From assembly GCA_022844125.1 (NCBI GenBank), contig JALHMI010000021.1, positions 1-64,000 of the forward strand: 64,000 nt of DNA, written 5' to 3'. A model generated the notes under the pieces. It had not been told where the DNA came from and did no database searches. It saw nothing but the letters and a program-made list of their open reading frames with translations. Positions 16,088 to 24,563 of the stretch are shown here, piece by piece. This DNA comes from Pirellulales bacterium. GTDB lineage: Bacteria; Planctomycetota; Planctomycetia; Pirellulales; PALSA-1355. A program made the translations under genes and the position numbers. Position 1 is the stretch's first letter. Each line of letters begins with the position of its first letter.

Positions 16088-17743
16088 ATGGACGCGATGG
16101 CCCATCGAGTTGTGTGGAAGATCGCCGCCCCTATGGTCGGCCTGGGAATCGTCCTGCTGGTGCTTGGCGCCTTCGCGGCCTACAACGTCCAGGAACAACA
16201 GCGCACGAGTTCCGAGATCGTTGCGCATCAGGCCAACGCCATGCTCTCGCTGCACGAATTGAACATCGTGATGCGAGAGATTCGCTACCAAATTCTTGAG
16301 TTCAGGCGTACCGGGAACACGCACTACCTCAATAGTGTTTCCGCGCTGCACCACTCGGCCGATGAAGTTCTGGACCGCTTCAAGCGACTTGCGACCGCCG
16401 GTCGGGAGCAGCAGCGGAGCCAGGTTGTCGAGGCCGGGTACCGCAGCTTTTTTCGGGAGTATCAAACCCTGCTGAGCGAAATCAGCGCCCGCTCGGCGCG
16501 CTCGGATGAGGGCGTGTTAACAGGAAGTATCGAGATTACCCCTTCGGAATCCGCCGCGCTGAACCGCGTTTCAGACGAAATCCTGACCTTGCAGGTCCTG
16601 AAGCCACTGGAAGACGGACTGATCGACAATCGCCGCTTCGTGGAGGAGACGAATCAGGCCAGCCGAATCACGGCCCAGCATCTGAAGGTCGGCTTCTTGC
16701 TGCTGGGTGTCTGCGGAGGGCTCGCGGGCCTACTGTTGGGGACGGTCATCGCCCGGACGATTGGCCGCTCGATTGTGGAGCTGAATGTCACGGTGCGCAG
16801 CGTCGCCGGACGGCTTTCGGACGTGGCTGGGCCGGTAACGTTCTCGCACACGGGAGACCTGACCAGCATCAACTCCGGCCTGCTTGGTCTGGAGCATGAC
16901 ATTGGCGCTCTGGTCGAACGCTTGCAGCGCCGAGAGACTGAATTGCTACGCAGCGAGCAACTGGCCAAGGTGGGTCAGTTAGCCGCGGGACTAGCGCACG
17001 AACTGCGGAATCCGCTGATGCCAATCAAGATTCTCGTGCAGGCCGCGCTCGAACGCCGCGATGACGTGGGACTGAAAGGGAGAGCGCTGGAAGTCGTCGA
17101 TGAAGAGATCACCCGGCTTGAGCAATCCATTCGCTCGTTTCTCGACTACGCACGACCTCCCGTCCCTCAGAAATCCGACTGTGACATTCGCGAAGTCCTC
17201 CGGAGCACGCTGGAACTGGTGAAAGGACGAGCGGAGCTGCAGCATGTGACCATGACGACGACTTTGCCGGACGAACCGCTGCCGGTGCTGGCCGACCGGG
17301 GCCAGGTTCGCCAATTGCTCCTCAATCTGTTGCTTAATGCGCTGGATGCCCTTCCGGACGGTGGCCAGATCGATTGCTTCGCGGGACACACGTGGGACGA
17401 GTCGAGTCAGGAATCGGCCCCCGATTCGAAGCCGGAGCTGGCCGTGGCGTCTGTCTCGTTTAACGAGCACGATGCCCTGCGCCTGCTGGGCAATCATCCC
17501 ATCCGAACGAAGAACCTGCAGCGCAAGCGCTGGCTTTGCCTACGCATTACCGATGATGGCCCGGGAATTCCGCCCGACGCGCTGGCCGTTGTCTTCGAGC
17601 CGTTCATGACCACCAAGGAGACCGGCAGCGGGTTGGGGCTGTGCGTGTCTCGCCGGATTGCCGTGGCCCACGGCGGCCGGCTGACGGTTCGCAATCGCGC
17701 GTCAGGCGGAGCCGAGTTCGAGTTGTTGCTTCCCGCGCCCTAG
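16088..17743 (+). CDS. Membrane sensor histidine kinase (NtrB-like), partner of the downstream regulator
   Basis: The 551-residue protein has TM1 near residues 11-31, a helical extracytoplasmic sensor of about 165 residues (four-helix-bundle-like), and TM2 near 200-222. A linker follows, then HisKA with the phospho-acceptor His304 in GLAHELRNPLMPIKI. The ATPase domain follows: N box RQLLLNLLLNALDALPDGG, G1 DDGPGIPPD, G2 TKETGSGLGL. An in-frame ATG three codons later is an alternative start. It presumably autophosphorylates in response to a periplasmic cue and passes phosphate to the sigma-54 regulator whose gene begins 66 bp downstream. The signal is unknown. Confidence 0.92.
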   Translation: MDAMAHRVVWKIAAPMVGLGIVLLVLGAFAAYNVQEQQRTSSEIVAHQANAMLSLHELNIVMREIRYQILEFRRTGNTHYLNSVSALHHSADEVLDRFKRLATAGREQQRSQVVEAGYRSFFREYQTLLSEISARSARSDEGVLTGSIEITPSESAALNRVSDEILTLQVLKPLEDGLIDNRRFVEETNQASRITAQHLKVGFLLLGVCGGLAGLLLGTVIARTIGRSIVELNVTVRSVAGRLSDVAGPVTFSHTGDLTSINSGLLGLEHDIGALVERLQRRETELLRSEQLAKVGQLAAGLAHELRNPLMPIKILVQAALERRDDVGLKGRALEVVDEEITRLEQSIRSFLDYARPPVPQKSDCDIREVLRSTLELVKGRAELQHVTMTTTLPDEPLPVLADRGQVRQLLLNLLLNALDALPDGGQIDCFAGHTWDESSQESAPDSKPELAVASVSFNEHDALRLLGNHPIRTKNLQRKRWLCLRITDDGPGIPPDALAVVFEPFMTTKETGSGLGLCVSRRIAVAHGGRLTVRNRASGGAEFELLLPAP

Positions 17744-17809
17744 CTGTTTCACCCACCCGAGCAGGTCGTTTGACACTTTTCGCAGATCACCAATTGCACC
17801 AGGCTTCGT

Positions 17810-19294
17810 ATGGCAATCCTTCTGGTTATCGATGACGAACCGAACATCGCCTTCACGATTGGCGAAACCTTGGCATCGGCAGAGTTGCAGGTCGTGACGG
17901 CTGCCACGGCCCGGCAGGGGATGGATGCCGTCGTGCGGCGCCAACCGGACGTGGTGCTGCTGGATGTGCGGCTGCCCGACATGTCTGGCCTGGATGCTTT
18001 CCGCCAGATTCACGAGATCAATCCACGCGTGCCGGTGATCATCATGACGGCGTTCGCCACGACCGACAACGCGATCGAGGCGATGCGCCGGGGGGCGTTC
18101 GACTATTTCATCAAACCCGTCGACCTGGCTTCGCTGCGAGCCGTCGTCCAACGCGCGATCGACGTGCATCGCCTGAACACAATCCCGGCCGTGCTGGATG
18201 ACGAGGACGAGGAGTTTCCGGATGCCGATCGCATCGTCGGGCGCTCGCCTGCGATGCAGGAAGTTTATAAGACGATCGGGCGCGTAGCCCCCCAGGACAT
18301 CACCGTGTTACTGCTGGGCGAGAGTGGCACCGGCAAGGAGCTGGCAGCCCGCGCGATCCACCATTACAGTCGGCGTGCCACGCGGCCGTTGCTGACAGTA
18401 AACTGCGCAGCACTGCCCGAAGCACTCCTCGAAAGCGAACTGTTTGGCCACGAGAGGGGGGCATTCACAGGCGCGGAGCAGCGTCATATCGGCAAGTTTG
18501 AACAGGTGAACGGCGGAACGATCTTTCTCGATGAGATCGGAGACATGTCTCCCTCGACGCAGGCCAAGGCCTTGCGGCTCTTGCAGCAGCAGGAGTTCGA
18601 GCGCGTCGGCGGTACCGAGACCATCAAGACCGACGTGCGAGTCATCACGGCAACAAACAAGGACCTGGCAGCGATGGTCTCGCGGGGCGAGTTTCGCCAG
18701 GACCTCTTCTACCGGCTGAATGGCTTCACGCTGAACTTGCCGCCGCTGCGCCAACGCACCGAGGACATTCCGCTGCTGATCGACTATTTCATCCGCTCGA
18801 TCGGACGCGAATTGTCAAAACCGATTCGCGGGATGACCGACGAAGCCCGGGCAACCCTGCAATCTCACGATTGGCCGGGGAATATCCGCGAACTGCACAG
18901 CGCGATCCGCTATGCCGTCGTGCACTCGACGGGTGACTTCATCACGGAAGACCAATTACCGCAATCCTGTCGGACGGCGGCGCTGCCCGGCAATTCCGTC
19001 GAGGAACAGACGGTATCGACCGTGACGCTGCCCAGTATTCGGAAGCTCGTAGCTGAACTGCTGGAGCGGAACTGCACGGACATTTATCGCCAGGTATCGC
19101 AAGCGGTCGATCGCGCTCTGCTCGAAGAGGTGCTGCGGGCGACCTCCGGCAACCAGGTGCAAGCCGCCGAGCGACTGGGAATCTCGCGAATGACGTTGCG
19201 GGCAAAACTGCGCGGTGCTCCCAATCCTCAACAGACCAAGAGCCCGTCCGGCGAAAAAACTGGCGGACGGCCTGGCGCCTCACAAAAGAACTAG
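17810..19294 (+). CDS. NtrC-family sigma-54 response regulator
   Basis: The 494-residue protein has a receiver domain with phospho-acceptor Asp52 (LLDVRLPDMSG), acidic pair Asp9/10 and Lys102. An AAA+ domain follows: Walker A GESGTGKE at 170-177, the sigma-54-contacting loop GAFTGA at 217-222, Walker B GGTIFLDEIGDM and the R-finger region FRQDLFYRLN. The C-terminal Fis-type HTH (LEEVLRATSGNQVQAAERLGISRMTLRAKL) is at about 435-465. It activates RNA polymerase bound to sigma-54 at -24/-12 promoters. One strong candidate promoter, TTGGCACG-N4-TTGCT, is at 41536-41552. Its stop codon TAG is the first base triplet of an intergenic palindrome. Confidence 0.95.
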   Translation: MAILLVIDDEPNIAFTIGETLASAELQVVTAATARQGMDAVVRRQPDVVLLDVRLPDMSGLDAFRQIHEINPRVPVIIMTAFATTDNAIEAMRRGAFDYFIKPVDLASLRAVVQRAIDVHRLNTIPAVLDDEDEEFPDADRIVGRSPAMQEVYKTIGRVAPQDITVLLLGESGTGKELAARAIHHYSRRATRPLLTVNCAALPEALLESELFGHERGAFTGAEQRHIGKFEQVNGGTIFLDEIGDMSPSTQAKALRLLQQQEFERVGGTETIKTDVRVITATNKDLAAMVSRGEFRQDLFYRLNGFTLNLPPLRQRTEDIPLLIDYFIRSIGRELSKPIRGMTDEARATLQSHDWPGNIRELHSAIRYAVVHSTGDFITEDQLPQSCRTAALPGNSVEEQTVSTVTLPSIRKLVAELLERNCTDIYRQVSQAVDRALLEEVLRATSGNQVQAAERLGISRMTLRAKLRGAPNPQQTKSPSGEKTGGRPGASQKN

Positions 19295-19346
19295 CCCGAA
19301 GCACAGGCGAACGACTTCGTGTCGCTTCACGCGGGGCTTCGGGCTA
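19292..19346. repeat. TAGCCCGAAGC-family palindrome, full copy
   Basis: TAGCCCGAAGC (19292-19302) pairs perfectly with GCTTCGGGCTA (19336-19346). The 33-bp interior, including GACTTCGTGTCG, matches the half copy at 13156-13194, and a third relative is at 34452-34484. The left arm supplies the stop codon of the response regulator gene. Confidence 0.8.
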
Positions 19347-19418
19347 ATCCAGAAAGACGCTCGAATTGTGGCGGCGCCGCTGCATTTGGCCGGCGGCCGC
19401 GTGGTCGGTGGAGTGAAA

Positions 19419-19679
19419 CTACTGGCAGCAGGGAGCCGCCATGGGCGCGGCCATCGGAGCGCCCATCATGGGCGAGCCGACCGTGGTCATGCCGGCACAC
19501 GGGTCGCAGCATTGAACTTGAACGGGTTGCGGGCAGCAAGGCAGCGGTTGAGCGGCGGGCTGTCGATTGCCGAACAGGCCGCCAGCGCGCCAGCCAGAGC
19601 CGCACGTATTGTTGTGGAAGCAGCCGCTGGTGCCGGCTGTCAACAACGCCAGTGCAGTAAGGAGCGCAAGCTTGTACAT
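19419..19679 (-). CDS. Small Cys-rich lipoprotein
   Basis: The 86-residue protein has a lipoprotein signal: MYKLALLTALALLTAGTSGC with the lipidated Cys20 after TSG. The mature part contains CCPQPVQ, QCCDPC and a terminal CCQ, giving three vicinal cysteine pairs, plus a Met/Ala/Pro repeat (GAPMAAPMAAP). Such short Cys-pair lipoproteins recur in planctomycetes with unknown function; metal binding is possible. It is monocistronic and transcribed toward the regulator gene. Confidence 0.7.
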   Translation of the reverse strand: MYKLALLTALALLTAGTSGCFHNNTCGSGWRAGGLFGNRQPAAQPLPCCPQPVQVQCCDPCAGMTTVGSPMMGAPMAAPMAAPCCQ

Positions 19680-19924
19680 GGTTCTCTCCGGGCGGGAAAG
19701 GTAAGGTGGGAACTTGCTTCGCGCACGCTAATGCGCGCGAAAGGCAGGCTTCGCAACCATAGCTCACGCCCGGTGAAGTGCAAACGCGAAGGGGGCGTTT
19801 TGCCGCGAGAGAGGGCGCCGCGAGTGCGCCGCTAGGGACTGGAGCGGTTGTAGCGGCTGGCGAACGGATGCCGGCAGGAGGCGTGCTTGACCCCGGACGC
19901 GGCGAGCAAGGGTGACCAGAGCTC

Positions 19925-19991
19925 GTCAGGCACCGGATTACCGCGGTCAGCTACAGGGGTCAGGCACCGGGCTCACAGCGCCTGGCTACAG
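19925..19991. repeat. Two degenerate tandem copies of a ~33-bp unit
   Basis: GTCAGGCACCGG begins both units (19925 and 19959), and both end in GCTACAG (19950-19956 and about 19985-19991) with a diverged middle. The rest of 19680-20023 holds no recognisable gene, only a GC-rich spacer with the short palindrome-like stretch GCGCACGCTAATGCGCGCG. Confidence 0.5.
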
Positions 19992-20023
19992 TAAGGCGAA
20001 CGCGAATTCACGGTAAGCGTCGG

Positions 20024-20638
20024 CTAGAAGATTCCCGCGCCGAAGCCTTCCTGCGTAATGTCGCGATGGGCGGTCGGCGGCGAGTGCGGGCCGGACGTCT
20101 TGGTCTGCTGCAGGTTCGGCATCTTGTGGGGACTGCGCGGCTGCGGCTCGGCCGGCTGCACGTGCGTGGTCCGCCTGGCGGCCGGCTCGCGGGTGCGCTC
20201 GGTCGGCACGGGCATTTCCAGATCGTGATCGTAGTCGTCGTAGCTGGGCTTGTAGCCCGGAAGCTTGGCGCGTTCGAGCTCGACGCGGAACTCGCGGATC
20301 ACGCGTTCCTGAATCATCTCCCGGCAGGCGGAGTTGATCGGATGGGCGATGTCGGCGTAGAGCTTGGCGCGGCCGTCTTCATCTTTGGCGAAGCGATCCT
20401 CGTTCAGGCGGCTGCCGCACTGGTTGCAGTGGGCGGCGCGCAGGTGGTTCTTGCAGCCGCAACTGGGGCAATGGGCCGTGAGCTTGCGGCTGGGCATCGC
20501 CACGAACGGCCCGTTCGAGCCGTCGATAATTTTCAGATCGCGAATGACAAAGCTGTTGTCGAAGGTGATCGAGCAGAATGCCTGCAGGCGCTCGCTGGCC
20601 TCTTCCATGAGCTTGATGCGGACCTCGGTGATTTCCAC
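20024..20638 (-). CDS. spoVG: SpoVG-family RNA/DNA-binding protein with inserted zinc ribbon
   Basis: The N-terminus [11 protein letters not shown]...[37 protein letters not shown] is the canonical SpoVG fold. In ordinary SpoVG the next element is the helix beginning DIAHPI. Here [22 protein letters not shown], a four-cysteine zinc ribbon, is inserted before [22 protein letters not shown] disordered Pro/Arg tail of about 70 residues follows. The length, 204, compares with about 95 in Firmicutes. It lies 24 bp downstream of ispE on the same strand, the same order as in Bacillus (ispE...spoVG). SpoVG proteins are site-specific nucleic acid binders and regulators; the ribbon may add a second nucleic acid contact. 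Confidence 0.9.
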   Translation of the reverse strand: MEITEVRIKLMEEASERLQAFCSITFDNSFVIRDLKIIDGSNGPFVAMPSRKLTAHCPSCGCKNHLRAAHCNQCGSRLNEDRFAKDEDGRAKLYADIAHPINSACREMIQERVIREFRVELERAKLPGYKPSYDDYDHDLEMPVPTERTREPAARRTTHVQPAEPQPRSPHKMPNLQQTKTSGPHSPPTAHRDITQEGFGAGIF

Positions 20639-20662
20639 GGCCGTTCTCCTTACGAACTGGCG

Positions 20663-21565
20663 TTAATTGCACGATCGGCAGGCATAGACGCGACCTATAC
20701 CCCGCGACTGCAATCGTCCTGCGACTCGGCGTGCATGCCGAGCGTGACGGCAAATGCCAAAGTAACTCGTCCCACTGCCGCTCATTTGCGAGGCCAGGCA
20801 GCCCTGAGCGGCGAACTCGCGCCGTACCTTTTCAATCCAGGGGCTGAGCCGGTCGGCCGCCCCTTCCAACTGATTGTGAATAAGCGACCCGAGCGTACGC
20901 TCATCGCCGCGGGCGAGCACCGCGATGAGCGGTTCGACATGGCGCGGCGCGGCGGGCACCTCTGAATGCTGATAGACCGCCGCGGTTGAAAGCCCGACGG
21001 GCGGGCGGACAACGACAAAGTGCAACGCCAGGGGCGTGCTCAGCGGGGTAATCTGTTCGCCGCGGCCCCGGCAGATCGCCGGGCCGCCATATACGAAGAA
21101 CGGGATGTCGCTGCCAAGCTCGGCTGCCACTTCGGCGAGCCGGTCGCGCGAGTAGTTGAGCTGCCAGACTTCGTTGGCCGCCAGCAGCGCGGCGGCGGCA
21201 TCGCTCGAACCGCCACCGAGGCCGGCCAGCGAAGGGATGCGTTTGGTGATCGCCAGCGAGATCCCGCGCTCGATGCCGGCGCGGTGCCTGAGCAACGCGA
21301 CCGCGCGATAAGCGAGGTTCTTTTCGGGCGGAGGCAGTTCGCCAAGTTCGGCGCCATCCGAACCGGCAGCGGCCCAGTGGCAGTCGAGTTCGATGCGGCC
21401 GGAGTCGTTCGGCGCAGCGGCAAGCGAGTCGAACAGATCGATCGGCACCATGAGCGTTTCGATCTCATGGAAGCCGTCGGCGCGACGCGCGAGCAGTTCG
21501 AAGAACAGATTTAATTTTGCTGGCGCACGAACAACCACGCTCGTCGCTAGCCGGTGTACGTACAT
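20663..21565 (-). CDS. ispE: 4-diphosphocytidyl-2-C-methyl-D-erythritol kinase
   Basis: IspE phosphorylates CDP-methylerythritol in the MEP isoprenoid pathway. The 300-residue sequence has the GHMP-kinase motifs: VVRAPAKLNLFFELLARRADGFHEIETLM at the N-terminus, the ATP-binding PSLAGLGGGSSDAAAAL at 111-127, and a C-terminal MSGSGTSYFGI. The length is typical. It is upstream of spoVG in a likely two-gene operon. Its promoter should lie in 21566-21837, where no clear consensus was picked out. Confidence 0.95.
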   Translation of the reverse strand: MYVHRLATSVVVRAPAKLNLFFELLARRADGFHEIETLMVPIDLFDSLAAAPNDSGRIELDCHWAAAGSDGAELGELPPPEKNLAYRAVALLRHRAGIERGISLAITKRIPSLAGLGGGSSDAAAALLAANEVWQLNYSRDRLAEVAAELGSDIPFFVYGGPAICRGRGEQITPLSTPLALHFVVVRPPVGLSTAAVYQHSEVPAAPRHVEPLIAVLARGDERTLGSLIHNQLEGAADRLSPWIEKVRREFAAQGCLASQMSGSGTSYFGICRHARHARRVAGRLQSRGIGRVYACRSCN

Positions 21566-21837
21566 GACAAGCGTTCCCTGCTTGCGTGACGTTGACCGCG
21601 ATCAATTCGCTGTTGAGTCGATCCGCGATCCGTTACCTACCGCCTACCTGTTGGGGTTGACAATCGCGCCAGTGTCAAACCGCGCCTGATAAACCGAGTC
21701 GAATTGTAACGAAGCCGGACAACCCGTCAATTGAGATTTTCGCCTTTTTGTGCGTGCTATCACATTAGGCAAAGTACGCGACGGAGGGTGCGCACTGCTG
21801 GGTGACGCAAGTTGTCGCACCAGCTAGCAGCTGCGAT

Positions 21838-23136
21838 CTAGTTCTCGCCGGCCGCGAGCGATGCGCACACGATCTCCTCGTCGTTGCGCGCGAAGACGTG
21901 CTGGTTGGCGAAGGCGGGATGCGACCAGCAGACGCCGCCCCGCTGGCCGAGTTGCACTTCGGTCGGCTTAATCAGCTTCGCGCGGCTGATCTCCTCATAG
22001 CCCGTGGGCGAAAGCGTGGCGATGATCAGCTCGCCGCGTTCGTTAAACATCCACATCCGGCCGTCGTTTTCGACCATGTGGATCGTGCTCCAGCGCGACT
22101 TGGGCGTGGGCTTGAGGCTTTCCCAGATACGCTCGCCGGTCTTCGCATCAAGGCAGCGGAACTCGCCGTAGCTGTCGACGCCATAAATGTGGTCGCCCTT
22201 CAGGTACGGCGTGCTGATGATCGAGTGCAAGCTGTCGGTGTGCTGCTCGTCGCGGCCCTGGCGGCTCCACAGCTCGCGCACGGCGAGCTCCTTGTCATTC
22301 ACCTCGAGCATCACCGAGCCGTCGTAGAAGCTGGTGAAGAAGAGCCGGCCGTTCTCCAGGACTGGCGTGGCAATGTTGATGACCATCTTGGCGGGCTTGA
22401 ACGGATGCCGCCAATAGACTTCGCCCGTCTGGGCATTCATGCCGACGATGCTGTCGCCGGTCCAGCAAACCATCACCGGCTTGCCAGCCTGCTGGATGAT
22501 GACCGGCGCGGAATACGAGGCGTTATCGTCGAGCGCGCGCCAGCGCTCTTCGCCGGTGACTTTGTCGAAAGCAACGAGGCAAGCTTTCTCACCGCCGATC
22601 TGCACGATCACCAGCTTGCCGTCCACCAGTGGCGAGGCCGAGATACCCCAGATCGGCATGCGGATCTTGTATTCAGTGTTGAGATCTTTCGCCCAGAGGA
22701 GCTTGCCGCTGGCAGCGTCGAAGGCGTGCAGATTGCCCATCGTGCCGAGCGCGTACGCCCGGCCCTCGTCAATCGAGACGCTCGCGCGCGGGCCGGCCGT
22801 GTAGCCGACGTTCACATACTCGCAGGGATAGCTGTAGGTCCACAGCGTTTCGCCGGTCTTCTCGTCGAAGGCGTGCACGCGTTCGACCTGTGTGGGCTCG
22901 ACGCGTCGGTCGGTGACGAAGACGCGGCCATCGGCGACCGTGGGCCCGCTGTAGCCGCTGCCGATGGGCTTGCGCCAGGCGATCTTGAGTTCCGGCGCGG
23001 CGAACTTCTCGACGAGGCCCGACTCCTGCCAAGTGCCGTCGCGATTCGGTCCGCGCCACTGTGGCCAGTCGTCGGCGGTGGCGAGCGACGATACGAGCAG
23101 GATCGTGAAGCAGGCGAATTGCGCTGCGAGTTTCAT
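21838..23136 (-). CDS. Secreted PQQ-like beta-propeller protein
   Basis: Start at MKLAAQFACFTILLVSSLATADDWPQWRGPNRDG (23136), giving a signal peptide followed by the WPQWRGPxxDG opening typical of planctomycete pyrrolo-quinoline-quinone-like WD/PQQ propellers. Repeats such as VHAFDEKTGETLWTYSY, LHAFDAASGKLLWAKDL, LVAFDKVTGEERWRALD and IVGMNAQTGEVYWRHPF are propeller blades. No PQQ-binding catalytic residues are obvious. It may be a BamB-like scaffold or a binding protein rather than a dehydrogenase. It is paralogous to the protein at 32477-33841. Confidence 0.85.
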   Translation of the reverse strand: MKLAAQFACFTILLVSSLATADDWPQWRGPNRDGTWQESGLVEKFAAPELKIAWRKPIGSGYSGPTVADGRVFVTDRRVEPTQVERVHAFDEKTGETLWTYSYPCEYVNVGYTAGPRASVSIDEGRAYALGTMGNLHAFDAASGKLLWAKDLNTEYKIRMPIWGISASPLVDGKLVIVQIGGEKACLVAFDKVTGEERWRALDDNASYSAPVIIQQAGKPVMVCWTGDSIVGMNAQTGEVYWRHPFKPAKMVINIATPVLENGRLFFTSFYDGSVMLEVNDKELAVRELWSRQGRDEQHTDSLHSIISTPYLKGDHIYGVDSYGEFRCLDAKTGERIWESLKPTPKSRWSTIHMVENDGRMWMFNERGELIIATLSPTGYEEISRAKLIKPTEVQLGQRGGVCWSHPAFANQHVFARNDEEIVCASLAAGEN

Positions 23137-23265
23137 CGTGGATCTCCCAAGAGTTTGGCTCGGAGGCATCGCCGACGGCGTGTGCGAACTAGCGAGCGGC
23201 GCACGTATTGTTACGTACCAGCGGAAAATGGCAAATGTGGACCAGCAGATGCCAAACCAGTCAGT

Positions 23266-24246
23266 TTACTTCCGCGCGAAGGCGTGGAACTTCTCTTTGA
23301 GTTCGCGGGTGATTGGGCCGGGCGAGCCGTTGCCGATCTTGCGACTGTCGATCTTCACCACGGCGATCACTTCGACCGCCGTGCCGGTGAGGAACACTTC
23401 ATCGGCGATGTACACGTCGTGGCGTGTGAGCGCCACTTCGCGAACTTCGTAGCCCGAGCTGCGAGCCAGTTCGATGACGGCTTCGCGGGTGATGCCTTCA
23501 AGGATGCCGGCATCGGTGGGCGGAGTGAGCAGGACGCCTTCCTTGATGAGGAAGATGTTGTCGGCCGTGCACTCGGCGACTTCGCCCTTGTGGTTGAGCA
23601 TCAGGGCTTCGAGACAGCCGGCCTGCGTGGCCTCGATCTTGGCCAGGATGTTGTTCAGGTAGTTGAGCGACTTGATGCGCGGGCTGAGCGCCGCGGGATG
23701 GTTGCGCAGCGAGCTCGAAGTGATGATCTCCAGTCCGGCCGAGTAGAGCTCCTCGGGATATACCGCGATGTAGTCGGTGATGATGATCACCTGCGGATTG
23801 CTGGTGCGGTTGGGGTCGAGCCCCAAGGTGCCGGCGCCGCGCGTGACGATCAAGCGGATGTAACCGTCGTCGAGCCCATTCGCCTTCAGGGTCTCGTCGA
23901 TCGCCTTGGCCATCTCGGCGCGGGTGATCGGAATCTCGAGCAGGATCGCCTTGGCCGAGTTCCAGAGCCGTTCGAGATGGCGATCGAGGCGGAACACCTT
24001 GCCACCGTAACTGCGCAGCCCCTCGAACACGCCGTCACCATAGAGCAGCCCATGATCGTAGACACTGACCTTCGCATCCTGCTTGTCGAAGAGCGTGCCG
24101 TTGATCCAGATCTTGAAGCCGGCCGTGCTGTCCGGCTTGGCGGGGGCTGTGGTGGGACGGGTAGTCGGGCTTTGGATCGACAAGGGGACCTCCGGCGAAC
24201 CATCGCCGCGTGTGAGAGATGCGAGCTGTGGAAGCGACTGAATCAT
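23266..24246 (-). CDS. ilvE: Branched-chain amino acid aminotransferase
   Basis: This is a class IV PLP transaminase making or degrading Leu/Ile/Val. Recognisable blocks are IWINGTLFDKQDAKVSVYDHGLLYGDGVFEGLRSYGG, YIRLIVTRGAGTLGLDPN, the PLP-lysine region PRIKSLNYLNNILAKIEA, EVAECTADNIFLI, and TPPTDAGILEGITREAVI. The frame stays open upstream to 24531, but that part is a 78-bp repeat array. The ATG at 24246 abuts the last repeat. A TTG at 24183 has a perfect GGAGG five bases upstream and would give a 305-residue protein close to family length, so it may be the true start. Confidence 0.93.
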   Translation of the reverse strand: MIQSLPQLASLTRGDGSPEVPLSIQSPTTRPTTAPAKPDSTAGFKIWINGTLFDKQDAKVSVYDHGLLYGDGVFEGLRSYGGKVFRLDRHLERLWNSAKAILLEIPITRAEMAKAIDETLKANGLDDGYIRLIVTRGAGTLGLDPNRTSNPQVIIITDYIAVYPEELYSAGLEIITSSSLRNHPAALSPRIKSLNYLNNILAKIEATQAGCLEALMLNHKGEVAECTADNIFLIKEGVLLTPPTDAGILEGITREAVIELARSSGYEVREVALTRHDVYIADEVFLTGTAVEVIAVVKIDSRKIGNGSPGPITRELKEKFHAFARK

Positions 24247-24562
24247 TTTGCCGCCGAACCACTGCGTATTCGGCGGCTGTTCCGCATCGACCAGCAAAGC
24301 TGGCCTGACGCTACACGGCGTTAATTTGCCGCCGAACCACTGCGTATTCGGCGGCTGTTTCGCATCGACCAGCAAAGCTGGACTGATGCTACACGGCGTT
24401 AATTTGCCGCCGAACCACTGCGTATTCGGCGGCTGTTTCGCATCGACCAGCAAAGCTGGCCTGACGCTACACGGCGTTAATTTGCCGCCGAACCACTGCG
24501 TATTCGGCGGCTGTTCCGCATCGACCAGCAAAGCTGGCCTGACGCTACACGGAGCTGGTTTT
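24247..24562. repeat. Array of four 78-bp tandem repeats with internal hairpins
   Basis: GCCGCCGAACCACTGCGTA recurs at 24250, 24328, 24406 and 24484, an exact 78-bp period. Each unit contains a 9-bp stem GCCGCCGAA/TTCGGCGGC and a 5-bp stem CCAGC-AAA-GCTGG. Units differ at a few positions (CTGTTCC versus CTGTTTC, GGCCTGACG versus GGACTGATG). The last unit degenerates after CTACACGG. Because 78 is a multiple of three, both strands stay open across it and yield false reading frames. It lies between ilvE and the LolD-like gene, both transcribed leftward. Confidence 0.95.
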
Positions 24563-24563
24563 G

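Noticed and set aside
21802-24324. Plus-strand open frame of 840 residues
   Set aside because: It lies antisense to a propeller protein and ilvE, both with strong family motifs, and has no recognisable domain; a GC-rich shadow frame.
24247-24531. N-terminal extension of ilvE made of four 26-residue repeats
   Set aside because: It is translation of the intergenic hairpin array, kept open only because 78 is a multiple of three.
24247-24562. CRISPR array
   Set aside because: The units are contiguous copies with no unique spacers, contain hairpins larger than CRISPR repeats, and no cas genes are near.
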